IMG/VR virus record: IMGVR_UViG_3300032265_000894
Location: 1-21,687 of that record
Reading direction: 5' to 3' (one strand)
Length of the DNA stretch: 21,687 nucleotides
DNA from: a virus
The translations under genes were made by a program, and so were the position numbers. How positions within the stretch are numbered: position 1 is the stretch's first letter; every line of letters starts with the position of its first letter. The notes under the pieces are model-generated. The model did no database searches and was not told the origin of the DNA. It worked only from the letters and a program-made list of their open reading frames with translations. Shown piece after piece: positions 1 to 7,719 of the stretch.

Positions 1-62
1 CGCCCAGGCCCAGGCTCGCCCAGGCCCTCGAGCGCCCAGGCTCGAGCGCCCAGGCCCAGGCC
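1..62. repeat. Short tandem repeat at left window edge
   Basis: The octamer CGCCCAGG occurs at 1-8, 17-24, 33-40 and 47-54. A 14-base unit, CTCGAGCGCCCAGG, is repeated exactly in tandem at 27-40 and 41-54, and CCCAGGCC occurs several times. The array reaches the first base, so it may continue to the left. It has no open frame that looks like a gene. Such direct repeats just upstream of a small terminase gene could be terminase binding sites, but a low-complexity artefact at a contig edge is an equally simple explanation. Confidence 0.7.
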
Positions 63-292
63 GCTACCATGGGGGGCGCTCCCACCGGCGTGGGGAGGGG
101 GGGTCCAACTTTCCGCCCCCGGAGGGGGGGCAGACCGCACGTTCAGGCCCCGCACGCCGTCACAAGTTGGATCGAAAAACACCTTGAGCCCTATTGGCTC
201 GAACTCCACAGGTCGTGACTGTCAGCACCAGGGTTGTCCTTTTCTGTAGGCTTAGGAATGGGTGATTGTACGGCGCGAATTGGAGATGGGAA
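63..292 (+). other. Non-coding leader ahead of the terminase genes, possible packaging-site region
   Basis: I see no convincing gene here. The stretch holds runs of G (71-76, 92-103, 124-130), a C-run/G-run hairpin (116-120 with 124-128), an 8-base inverted repeat (TCCAACTT at 104-111 and AAGTTGGA at 164-171), and a hairpin with a 7-pair stem including one wobble (184-190 with 196-202, loop CTATT). None is followed by a T-tract, so intrinsic terminators are not supported. In HK97-like phages the cos or pac site often lies just upstream of terS. That is the only reason to suspect one here, and I cannot see a defined cleavage site. Confidence 0.35.
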
Positions 293-502
293 GTGGCCTA
301 CCTGTCATCGAACGAAGATTTCGGGAAGCAAATCTGTCTCGCGCTGGGCCTTGACCCAGTTGGCGTCGTTTCGGTCAACCTCCGCATCGCGGCGGGCGAC
401 CTCGTCACCGCAGAGGTCAAGCGGTTTTTGTCCAAAGACGAGGCAGAGGCCGTCCTCGAGGTCGTCGCCAGCGAGAAGTTCGTTCTGGAGAAGCGCCCAT
501 GA
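293..502 (+). CDS. Small hypothetical protein upstream of terS
   Basis: A protein of 69 residues that I do not recognise. It starts at GTG 293, which has a good ribosome binding site (GGAGATGGGAA, 282-292). A TTG at 266 opens the same frame directly after a stop and would add 9 residues, but it lacks a clear binding site. The protein is rich in Val, Ala and Leu with a charged C-terminal half that should form a helix (SKDEAEAVLEVVASEKFVL). There is no signal peptide or membrane segment. Its stop overlaps the start of the small terminase gene as ATGA (499-502), so it is translationally coupled to terS and probably belongs to the packaging operon. No function can be assigned from sequence alone. 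Confidence 0.7.
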   Translation: MAYLSSNEDFGKQICLALGLDPVGVVSVNLRIAAGDLVTAEVKRFLSKDEAEAVLEVVASEKFVLEKRP

Positions 503-990
503 CTCGGCCCGGCCCTCCCCCGAAGCCCAAGCACGTTCTCGCCCTGGCAGACTCCTGGCGGGCCGATTACCGCGAGGAGCTTGGCGAGTTCTACGAATCC
601 CTGCCCGAACCGCCGCCTTTCCTGCGAGATCGGGCCAAGGAGTTCTTCCGCGAGGCGTGCCTGAACCTCGACAAGATGGGGGTTCTGGCGAAGACCGACA
701 CTCACACCGTCGTCCGGTACGCGGCCACCTTGGATCGGTGGTACTCGGCCGAAGAAGAGATGGCAAAAAGCGCCATCCACTACTACGCAATGGCTGGCCG
801 GCAGGGAGAGGAGAAGGCTGCGAAGCCCTCTCCGTTCTTCGCGCAGTCTGCCGCCTGCCACGACCATCTCCGGCAACTCGAGGCTGTTCTCGGGTTCACT
901 CCGGCAGATCGCGCCCGGCTCGGAATGGCCGTGATCGAAAAGGGCAAGGGCGCCTCTGACCCCATGGGGAAGCTCCTTGGCAGCGGGTAG
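499..990 (+). CDS. terS: Phage terminase small subunit, P27 family
   Basis: A protein of 163 residues that should recognise the phage DNA packaging site and load the large terminase. Family-like features are the basic, proline-rich N-terminus (PPPKP, residues 6-10), a helical middle, and the C-terminal LGFTPADRARLG motif (about residues 134-145), typical of the P27-type small terminase of HK97-like phages. The length fits the family (about 130-180). The start overlaps the upstream small gene as ATGA, and the end overlaps the large terminase by 14 bases, so the packaging genes appear to be one translation-coupled unit. Family assignment rests on the C-terminal motif and on position immediately before terL. 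Confidence 0.85.
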   Translation: MTRPGPPPKPKHVLALADSWRADYREELGEFYESLPEPPPFLRDRAKEFFREACLNLDKMGVLAKTDTHTVVRYAATLDRWYSAEEEMAKSAIHYYAMAGRQGEEKAAKPSPFFAQSAACHDHLRQLEAVLGFTPADRARLGMAVIEKGKGASDPMGKLLGSG

Positions 991-2509
991 CGTAGACATC
1001 CGCGCGTTCATCGAGTGTCTTCGGCACTCTCGAGGTGAACACGCAGGAAAACAGTTCGTCCTGTTTCCGTGGCAGGCCGAATACCTCGACCGGCTCTACA
1101 ACACGAAGCGGCCAGACGGCCTGCGTCAATACAGAACCTCTCTGCTTGCCTGCCCGCGAAAACAAGGCAAGACGCAGATTTCCGCAGGCGTCGGGATCTA
1201 CGGAGTCGCCGCCGACAACGAGCCTGGAGCAGAAGTCATCTGCGTGGCCGGCGACCGAGAGCAGGCGTCGATTCTGTTCGACGCCGCGAAGCAGATGGTC
1301 GAGGGGAATCAGACGCTCACGAAGCTGTGCAAGCTCTACCGCAGGGCGATCGCCATCCCCGAGACGAACAGCGTCATGAAGGTGATTTCCTCGGAGGCCG
1401 CAAGCAAGCACGGATATAACCCATCGACCATCCTTTTTGATGAGTTTCACGTTCAGCGTGATCGAGAGCTTTACGACGTACTCGTCACGGCCACCGGCGC
1501 CAGACGTCAGCCAATGACCGTCCTGATTACGACAGCAGGCTTTGATCGCGAGAGCATCTGCTACCAGTTGTGGCAATACGCCGAGAAAGTCCGCGACGGC
1601 CTGATCGATGACCCCACGTTTCTTCCCTGCATCTACAGTGCGCCGCAGGACGCAGACCCGTTTGAGGAAGCCACGTGGCGAGTCGCGAACCCGAACTACG
1701 GAGTCACGATCAAGAAGGACTACTTCGAGAAGATGGCGACCGAGGCCAGGGCCTCGACGGCAGCAGAGATGACCTTTCGCCGCCTCCATTTGAACCAATG
1801 GACGAACTCCGAAACGCGATGGATGCGTCACGGAGCCTGGGAAAAATGCTCCGGCGAGCTTCGCCCGCCAGCCGGAAGGCCGTGTTACTGCGCTCTCGAC
1901 CTTGCTTCGACCTACGACACGACGGCTTTCGTGGCTGTGTGGCCCGACGAGGACGGGAGCTTCGACGTCTACGCGCACTTCTTCATCCCAGAAGAGAACG
2001 CGGAACAGCGGTCGAAGCAGGACCGGGTGCCCTACCTTGACTGGGCAAAGGCCACAGCCAAGGGAGGGCCGTTTGTTACACTTACATCAGGCGACATCAC
2101 TGACTTTGATGTCGTTCGCGACTTTGTTCTTGACTTCGCGAGCAAGAACTGGGTCAAGGGAGTAGCCATCGACAGATGGAACGCCGCGCACCTCACGACG
2201 CAATTGGTGTCGGAGTCCATCCATGTGGTTCCATGGGGGCAAGGGTTTGCCTCCTTGAGCGCGCCCAGCAAGCTGCTCGAAACCTTGACGCTGTCGGGGA
2301 GACTGAGGCACGGCGGAAATCCGACGTTGGCGTGGCAAGCGAGCAACGTGCAGATCAAGACCGACGACGCGGGAAATATCAAACCCACGAAGAAGCACTC
2401 ACATTCCATTGGTCGTATTGACGGCGTAGTCGCCCTGGTCATGGCTCTTGGCATCGCCAGTTCCGAAACTCACGGCCCGCAGGCTGAACCCGAAATCATG
2501 GTGATCTAA
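977..2509 (+). CDS. terL: Phage terminase large subunit (packaging ATPase and nuclease)
   Basis: A protein of 510 residues that drives DNA into the prohead and cuts the concatemer. The N-terminal ATPase has a Walker A-type loop, ACPRKQGKT (about 58-66), a Walker B with catalytic glutamate, TILFDEFH (D155, E156), and a coupling motif, LITTAGFD (about 180-187). The C-terminal RNase H-like nuclease has an acidic residue at D308 (CALDLAST), a second near D399 (VAIDRWN) and a third at D482 (RIDGVVALVMA), giving the usual metal-binding set. The start is TTG 977 with GGGGA at 966-970. An in-frame ATG alternative would remove the conserved N-terminus. The gene overlaps terS and is followed 3 bases later by the portal gene. 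Confidence 0.95.
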   Translation: MAAGSVDIRAFIECLRHSRGEHAGKQFVLFPWQAEYLDRLYNTKRPDGLRQYRTSLLACPRKQGKTQISAGVGIYGVAADNEPGAEVICVAGDREQASILFDAAKQMVEGNQTLTKLCKLYRRAIAIPETNSVMKVISSEAASKHGYNPSTILFDEFHVQRDRELYDVLVTATGARRQPMTVLITTAGFDRESICYQLWQYAEKVRDGLIDDPTFLPCIYSAPQDADPFEEATWRVANPNYGVTIKKDYFEKMATEARASTAAEMTFRRLHLNQWTNSETRWMRHGAWEKCSGELRPPAGRPCYCALDLASTYDTTAFVAVWPDEDGSFDVYAHFFIPEENAEQRSKQDRVPYLDWAKATAKGGPFVTLTSGDITDFDVVRDFVLDFASKNWVKGVAIDRWNAAHLTTQLVSESIHVVPWGQGFASLSAPSKLLETLTLSGRLRHGGNPTLAWQASNVQIKTDDAGNIKPTKKHSHSIGRIDGVVALVMALGIASSETHGPQAEPEIMVI

Positions 2510-2512
2510 GCG

Positions 2513-4069
2513 ATGCAGACCAGCGACATCGAGGAGATCATCGAGCTTCGCGGCAGCATCTCACGGGTGTTCGAGGAGATCACTGAAACTCGGCGGACAG
2601 TGGCCGGCGTCTCGGTATCGCCAGAGACGTCACTTCAGTGCAGTGCGGTTCTGGCTTGCGTTCGTGTGATTTCTGAGTCGGTGGCTGCGCTGCCGTTTTC
2701 CCTGTTCAAGAAGCTCCCAGATGGCGGCAAGGAGCTTGCGTTTTCGACCCCGATGCACCGGATTTTGTCCGATGCGCCGAACGGGTGGATGACGAGCTTC
2801 GAGTTCAGGGAACTCATGCAGTCCTGGCTGCTTCTGTGGGGGAACGCCTACGCCGAGATCGTCCCTGGAAAGTACGGCTCAGTGACCGAATTGATCCCCC
2901 TTCACCCGTCGCGAATGACGGTGAAGAGGGTCGAAAACGGGAGACTGCGGTATATGTACCTCGAGCCGGGTCAGTCGACGCCGACTCCGTACAACCAGGG
3001 GCAAATCTTTCACATTCGCTGGTTGACTCAAGACGGCGTGAGCGGCTACGTGCCGACGACGCTATCGCGAGATGCGATTGCCCTCGCTCGAGCCACGGAA
3101 CTGCACTCAAGCGCGTATTTCGGCAACGGCGCGCGGCCTGGGACAGTCATGGAGGTCGACTCTCCGCTGAAGCCCGAGACGGCCGAGAGGCTTCGACAGT
3201 CCTGGGAGGAGATGCACCGAGGACCGGAGCGCTCATCGAAGACCGCTGTACTCCCGCACGGGGTTCACATCAAGGAACTCACTGCAAACAATGAGTCCAG
3301 TCAACTGATTCAGACCCGGCGGTACCAAGTCGAGGAGGTCGCGCGGTCGTTCAGAGTCCCGGCCTACATGATTGGCGATCTGACGAAGAGTTCGTACTCG
3401 TCAGTCGAGCAGCAGGGCCTGGACTTCGTCACTTTCTCGCTTGTGCCGCATCTTCGTCGGTGGGAAACGGCTGTTCGTCGCGACTTGCTCCCTGAAGGCG
3501 ACGATTATTTTGCCGAGTTCGACGTTCGCGGGCTGATGCGAGGCGACAACGCCGCCCGCGCTCAGTATTACCGCGAGCTTTGGGGCCTGGGAGTGCTGTC
3601 GATCAACGAGATCCGCACCGCGGAGGGCATGAACCCCATCCCAGAGGGCGAAAAGAGGTTCGTGCAGGTCAACATGGCCCTGCTCGAGTCGTTCACGCCG
3701 CCCGAAGAGGCCCCGCCGGAGGCCGAAACGCCGCCGCCGGAGGCCGAAGCAACCCCTCCACAACCGCAGGAGGAGTCGAGAAACGCCTCCGATCTGCTGT
3801 TTCGCGCGACCGTTCGGAAGCTTGCCGCGGTCGAGTCGGGTGGCATTCTCGAGCGCCGAAACCGCCCCGCGAAGCTCAAGGCGTGGCTCGAAGCCCACGA
3901 AAAGAGGATGAAGACCGAGCTTTTCGAGGTTTGCGAGGCTACAGGCCGCGACATTGACCAGTTCGTGAACGGTTGGATGGAGAAGTCCAAGGACCTGCTC
4001 CTCGACTGCCATCGAAGCGGACGGGAATACGAATCAGTCACCGAGGAGTGGTGCGAGAGGCACCTGTAG
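2513..4069 (+). CDS. HK97-family portal protein with C-terminal extension
   Basis: A protein of 518 residues that should form the dodecameric ring at the unique capsid vertex through which DNA passes. HK97-type portal features are SAVLACVRVISESVAALP (about 44-61), the WGNAYAEI motif (about 109-116), the HIRW segment after the wing, VARSFRVPAYMIGDL with TKSSYSSVEQQ in the clip/stem part (about 276-305), and INEIRTAEGMNPIPEG near the end of the core (about 364-379). After the core comes a Pro/Glu-rich linker (about 396-422) and a charged helical tail of roughly 95 residues ending in a Trp/Cys-containing segment. The usual family core is near 400 residues, so the tail is an addition. The ATG lies 3 bases after the terL stop. 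The ferritin-like gene follows 2 bases after its stop. Confidence 0.93.
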   Translation: MQTSDIEEIIELRGSISRVFEEITETRRTVAGVSVSPETSLQCSAVLACVRVISESVAALPFSLFKKLPDGGKELAFSTPMHRILSDAPNGWMTSFEFRELMQSWLLLWGNAYAEIVPGKYGSVTELIPLHPSRMTVKRVENGRLRYMYLEPGQSTPTPYNQGQIFHIRWLTQDGVSGYVPTTLSRDAIALARATELHSSAYFGNGARPGTVMEVDSPLKPETAERLRQSWEEMHRGPERSSKTAVLPHGVHIKELTANNESSQLIQTRRYQVEEVARSFRVPAYMIGDLTKSSYSSVEQQGLDFVTFSLVPHLRRWETAVRRDLLPEGDDYFAEFDVRGLMRGDNAARAQYYRELWGLGVLSINEIRTAEGMNPIPEGEKRFVQVNMALLESFTPPEEAPPEAETPPPEAEATPPQPQEESRNASDLLFRATVRKLAAVESGGILERRNRPAKLKAWLEAHEKRMKTELFEVCEATGRDIDQFVNGWMEKSKDLLLDCHRSGREYESVTEEWCERHL

Positions 4070-4071
4070 TC

Positions 4072-4542
4072 ATGCCCGATCCGTACAGCGACGACATTGT
4101 TCCGGCGCTCCAGGCTTCCTTGAAGCTGCACTTCTCGCAATGGGAGGCGTACGAAGGGCAGGCGAACCACTTCGAGCGGTGGGGCTACTCACAGCTTGCG
4201 AAGCTCTGGTTCGCGTACGCAAAAGAGGAGCGCGGGCACGCTCGAACTCTCATCGAACGCCTCGAGTTCTACGACATCGCGCCGGATTTGGCACACGATC
4301 CAATCGTTTGGCCGCGCCACGACTTCGAGGGGATCCTCGGCTCGAACTACGAAAGCGACCGGCAGTCTGCGGAGGCCGAGCGGGCCGGGTACGTGACCTG
4401 CGAAGAGGCCGGCGATGCCAGCGGTGCCACCATTTTTCGCGAATTGCTCAAGGGTAGCGAGGACTCGATGGCCGGCATTGAGGCCACCCGTAAGACGATC
4501 GAGCAGATTGGTCTGGACAACTACTTGGCAAACAAGGTGTAG
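4072..4542 (+). CDS. Bacterioferritin-like (ferritin-superfamily) protein
   Basis: A protein of 156 residues, almost the length of E. coli bacterioferritin (158). I start it at ATG 4072, just after the portal stop, with GAGAGG at 4055-4060. An upstream in-frame ATG lies inside the portal gene and is not needed. It looks like a four-helix bundle: HFERWGYSQLAKLWF then YAKEERGHARTLIERLEF (about 33-66) follows the bacterioferritin NWGLKRL..EMKHADRYIERILF pattern, and RELLKGSEDSMAGIEATR to IGLDNYLANKV (123-156) follows its EILRDEEGHIDWLET..IGLENYLQ end. By hand alignment E53 and H56 match iron ligands E51 and H54, and E103 could match E94. The E18 position is His (H20), the E127 and H130 positions are Ser (S129, S132), and the haem-ligand Met52 is Arg. 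A full ferroxidase centre and haem site are therefore doubtful. Its position between portal and protease suggests a structural or packaged role. The family call is firm, the function open. Confidence 0.8.
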   Translation: MPDPYSDDIVPALQASLKLHFSQWEAYEGQANHFERWGYSQLAKLWFAYAKEERGHARTLIERLEFYDIAPDLAHDPIVWPRHDFEGILGSNYESDRQSAEAERAGYVTCEEAGDASGATIFRELLKGSEDSMAGIEATRKTIEQIGLDNYLANKV

Positions 4543-4544
4543 GC

Positions 4545-6164
4545 ATGGAAATCGAGCGCCGTATCGTTGATGTCCCGTGCGAAGTCCGCTGCGAGATGCA
4601 GGATGGCGGCAAGAAGCGGCACATCATCACGGGGTACGCGGCCACTTTTGGCACCGAATCGCGGATGCTCCCAGGCGGCTTTGTTGAGACGATCAACAAA
4701 GGCGCGTTCGATGAGGTCCTTGCGACCAATCCGGACGTCGTTGGAACCTACAACCACGACAAGAACTACCTACTTGGCAGGACCGCCAACGGAACGATGA
4801 AGCTTTCGGTCGACGCTCGAGGGCTGAAGTACGAAATCTGGGCACCAGAAAGCCGCGCTGACGTCATCGAGAGCATCGAGCGGGGCGATGTTGTCGGCTC
4901 GAGCTTCGCGTTCAAGGTTCCTCGCGGGTTTGAGTCCTGGGGCGAGAACGAGCGCGGCATTCGCAAGAGATCCATCGACAAGGTTGGCATCCTTGAGGAT
5001 GTCGGCCCCGTTGTGCGACCGGCGTACGGCTCCTCGACCGTGATCGTGAGTCGACGGGCCATCGAAGAGGCTGTCGGGGAATCGTTTCGCCCCAACCAGA
5101 CCATGGCGAACGCCGCCAAGCGTGGCCTGAAGCTCGCTTCGGGGCGTGAAGGCGTCGATCAAAGCCTTTTTCCGATCGCGGAACGGCTTCAGCAGCGGGA
5201 AATCGTCTCCCCAGAAGAGGTCGAATACCTCGCCGCAACGCACCAAAGGCTCGCTGAATTGCGTTCGTCGTCGTGGAATGGCACCTCGGCGTGGGTCGAA
5301 TATCAGCTTGCGGGGGGTGAATCGGGCGAGAAATGGCTCGCCAGGCGCATGGAATCGCCCATTTTCGAGGAGCGCGAAGACGGTTTGCGGCCAACGGCTG
5401 GCATGGCGGCCTCCGCACGACGCGGACTGAAGCTCCATGAGGCGGGCCGGTCGGGTGACGGGCTCAAGCCAGAGACGGTCGCTCGAGCCGGGAAGATCGC
5501 AGCCAGAGAGTCGCTCACCGAGGACCACGTTCGCGAGATGAGCGCCTGGTTCGCGCGTCATGCGGTCGACCGTCGCGAGGGCTGGGACAAGGCTGGCGAA
5601 GAGACTCCGGGTTTCGTGGCCTGGGAACTCTGGGGTGGAGACTCCGGCAGGTCGTGGTCGGATGCTGCCGTCGAGCGAATGGACAAGGCAGAGGGGCGAG
5701 CGGTCGAGGTTGAGCTTGCTGCGGAGAAAATGTCTGAGGTTGAAGAGGAAGAAGAGACGAGCGCCGGAGAACTCTCGCCCCAAAACTACGATCTCTTCGA
5801 GGCAATCAAGCAGATCGCAACGCGAGAGGGGCCGTGGAGCCAGGATGCCGCCGATGGCGCGCACTACCTGCCCGACAGCCCGTTCGCAGAACAAGGCATC
5901 AGGTGCGAGAACTGCGTTTTCTGGAATGCGGAAAACAACTGCGACGTTGTTGACGGCGCAATCGCCCCAGGCGGCATCTGCAAGCTCTGGGTGATCCCCG
6001 AGGATCGCATGACTGCGAAGGATCAAGACCAGCCGGCTGAACTTGAGGAGCCACCGGCAGTCGAGCCTATGATGACGAAGAGAAGCGATGTGGACGCGGC
6101 CCTCACCGCCGTCGCGAGGCTCAAGGCGCAATCCCTGGAGGCCGCCGCCATTGGACGCGCCTGA
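4545..6164 (+). CDS. HK97-type prohead protease with duplicated accessory domain and Cys4 cluster
   Basis: A protein of 539 residues. Residues 1-175 form an S78-family prohead protease: GYAATFG (30-36), GGFVETINKGAFDE (44-57), catalytic His71 in YNHD, catalytic Ser in GSSF (S120 preferred), and a third acidic residue near D152 before GPVVRPAYGSS. It should trim the capsid scaffold domain during maturation. Two copies of a GLKL-type domain follow (187-269 and 287-380), each starting MAxxAxRGLKL and ending GG(E/D)SGxxW. Copy 2 keeps the helix MSAWFARH and the VAWELWGGDSG core seen beside phage proteases, while copy 1 is diverged. After an acidic linker (398-404) a C-x2-C-x8-C-x12-C cluster (C454, C457, C466, C479, followed by KLW) resembles a small iron-sulphur or zinc site of HiPIP-like pattern. 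Usual proteases of this family are 150-250 residues. The last 14 bases overlap the next gene. Confidence 0.88.
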   Translation: MEIERRIVDVPCEVRCEMQDGGKKRHIITGYAATFGTESRMLPGGFVETINKGAFDEVLATNPDVVGTYNHDKNYLLGRTANGTMKLSVDARGLKYEIWAPESRADVIESIERGDVVGSSFAFKVPRGFESWGENERGIRKRSIDKVGILEDVGPVVRPAYGSSTVIVSRRAIEEAVGESFRPNQTMANAAKRGLKLASGREGVDQSLFPIAERLQQREIVSPEEVEYLAATHQRLAELRSSSWNGTSAWVEYQLAGGESGEKWLARRMESPIFEEREDGLRPTAGMAASARRGLKLHEAGRSGDGLKPETVARAGKIAARESLTEDHVREMSAWFARHAVDRREGWDKAGEETPGFVAWELWGGDSGRSWSDAAVERMDKAEGRAVEVELAAEKMSEVEEEEETSAGELSPQNYDLFEAIKQIATREGPWSQDAADGAHYLPDSPFAEQGIRCENCVFWNAENNCDVVDGAIAPGGICKLWVIPEDRMTAKDQDQPAELEEPPAVEPMMTKRSDVDAALTAVARLKAQSLEAAAIGRA

Positions 6165-7719
6165 CCTTCCCGGTTCGCCAGAGGAGTACCGCGCTCGCTT
6201 CGGCGCCGGCAAGAGGGCCGGAGGCAAGCCGAAGAAACCGAAGCGCGCGAGCGTTGGCTACAACAAGTTCAAGTACGCCCCTGGCTCGGGATGCGGCACG
6301 GGGTCTGGTGGCTTCAAGTCGGGCAACAACTGCTCGCAAGGCGGCGGTTTCAACACGCCAGGCGCGCCCAAGCCGCACGGCACGCCAGCAGGCGGCACCA
6401 AGCCGACCCCGACGAGAAAGCCGATTGCAGGCTTTGGCGGCAGCAAGGGCGCAACTAGCTCAATGCCCGTGAAGGCGAGCGACCTCAAGCTGGCCGTGGC
6501 TGAAGCGACGATTGCGAAAGCAGCCGCAACGGCCGCAAAAAAAGCCGCAGCCAGAGCCGCAAGGATTGCGGCAAAGAAGGCGCAGCGCAAGGCCGCCAAG
6601 AAAACCGCGAGGCTCGCCGCCAAGAAAGCCGCGAGGCTCGCCGCCAAGAAGGCCGCTCGCAAGCAGCAGAAACTGAGCGACCGTCAGGCTGCTCGCAGAG
6701 AGAGGCTGGATGACCTCGCTGATTACGTGGCAAAAGAAAAGGTCGCAAAGGGCAGGGAGAAACGAGCGAGAGCGAAGGTTGCGCCGCGGGGTGCGAACGA
6801 GACGCACGTGGACTACACGAAGCGCGTGTACGCCAAGGACATCGAGAAGCTGCATACGAAGCTCGACACTCTCGAGGCAAAACACACAGCAGCAATCGAC
6901 GCAAAGAACAAAGCAGTTCAAAAAGCGAGCGACGACGTATGGGACGCTCAGAAGGCCGGAGACTCGGCCCGCGAGGCTCATCACACACAGATTCGCAAGA
7001 CTGCAATCGCAGAATACGAGGCCGCCAAGAAAGCAGCAGTCGAGGAGTTTCATGCCGAAATCGCCAAGTTCACACAGGTTGACGGCGCTCCTCGCCTTGC
7101 TGACTTCAGGACGCAAAAGAACGTCAAGGGCACTGTCGTAAGAGAGTCTGATTACGCCACTCTCGACCCAGAAAAAAAGGTTCTTGTCGACAAGGCGAGG
7201 GATTTTTACAGGTCGATGGCGAGTTTTCGGCTGGCGGACGTCGTCAACAGAGTGAAATACAGCAACGACGCCCCGATGGATGGAGCAGCTGGATCGCATC
7301 ACCAAGGCGTTGTCAAGCTCCGCAATGACACGCACGACGGCACGGCGATTCATGAGGTCGCACATGCCGTGGAGCATGGCGACCCCGCGCGCACTTTGCG
7401 ATCTGCTGCTCTTGCGGACTATGATGCAAGAATGCTTGCGTACAAGACGAAGAACCCAAACGGCAGATGGGAAAAGCATCCCACTTTCAAGCACTACGAC
7501 GCTCCCTCGCGGATTGATCCAAGCAAGCAGGCAGACGAATGGCACTCTGAGTTGGGGTACGTTCGGCGGTACTGCGACTACACGGTGTCGGGGCGTGGGG
7601 GCATGGAGGTTGTGTCTGTTGGCATCGAGGAGCTACACATAAGGCCGAATCGCATGAGGCGAGAAGCTCGCGATCACTTCGATTTCATGCTCCTCACGCT
7701 CGCAGGAAGGTTTCACTGA
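6151..7719 (+). CDS. Head-module protein: histone-like Lys/Ala region plus HExxH metallopeptidase-like domain
   Basis: A protein of 522 residues. I choose TTG 6151, which has GGAG at 6137-6140 and gives the sensible N-terminus LDAPDLPGSPEEYRARFG, rather than an ATG at 6088 deep inside the protease gene. In order: an N-terminal Gly/Pro/Lys-rich stretch with GSGCGTGSGGFKSGNNC (about 45-61), a Lys/Ala/Arg-rich block (about 128-180) with KKAARLAA repeats like histone H1 tails, a charged coiled-coil region (about 210-330), and a C-terminal zincin-like domain. The latter has H401-E402-x-x-H405 (AIHEVAHAVEH) and, about 90 residues later, SVGIEELH with E493/E494, a plausible third metal ligand. No exact family is recognised. 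It may be a minor head protein that binds DNA or scaffold and processes or anchors capsid parts. Catalytic activity is inferred from the motif only. Confidence 0.75.
   Translation: MDAPDLPGSPEEYRARFGAGKRAGGKPKKPKRASVGYNKFKYAPGSGCGTGSGGFKSGNNCSQGGGFNTPGAPKPHGTPAGGTKPTPTRKPIAGFGGSKGATSSMPVKASDLKLAVAEATIAKAAATAAKKAAARAARIAAKKAQRKAAKKTARLAAKKAARLAAKKAARKQQKLSDRQAARRERLDDLADYVAKEKVAKGREKRARAKVAPRGANETHVDYTKRVYAKDIEKLHTKLDTLEAKHTAAIDAKNKAVQKASDDVWDAQKAGDSAREAHHTQIRKTAIAEYEAAKKAAVEEFHAEIAKFTQVDGAPRLADFRTQKNVKGTVVRESDYATLDPEKKVLVDKARDFYRSMASFRLADVVNRVKYSNDAPMDGAAGSHHQGVVKLRNDTHDGTAIHEVAHAVEHGDPARTLRSAALADYDARMLAYKTKNPNGRWEKHPTFKHYDAPSRIDPSKQADEWHSELGYVRRYCDYTVSGRGGMEVVSVGIEELHIRPNRMRREARDHFDFMLLTLAGRFH
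6605..6650 (+). repeat. 24-base tandem repeat encoding KKAARLAA
   Basis: A 22-base sequence is present at 6605-6626 and again at 6629-6650, a period of 24 bases. It encodes an eight-residue KKAARLAA unit inside the Lys/Ala-rich block of the surrounding gene. A diverged third unit (KKTARLAA) begins just upstream. The in-frame period suggests recent duplication within a basic, histone-like segment. Confidence 0.8.

Noticed and set aside
3973-4071. Longer N-terminus for the ferritin-like protein from ATG 3973
   Set aside because: This lies inside the portal gene in another frame. The ATG at 4072 has its own binding site and gives a length matching bacterioferritin.
6088-6150. ATG 6088 as start of the histone-like/HExxH protein
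   Set aside because: It is deep inside the protease gene and gives an Arg/Pro-rich frame-shadow sequence; TTG 6151 has GGAG at a good distance and a natural N-terminus.
6605-6650. Possible CRISPR or other non-coding repeat
   Set aside because: The repeat has a period of 24 bases, no spacers, and is in frame within a coding Lys/Ala-rich block.
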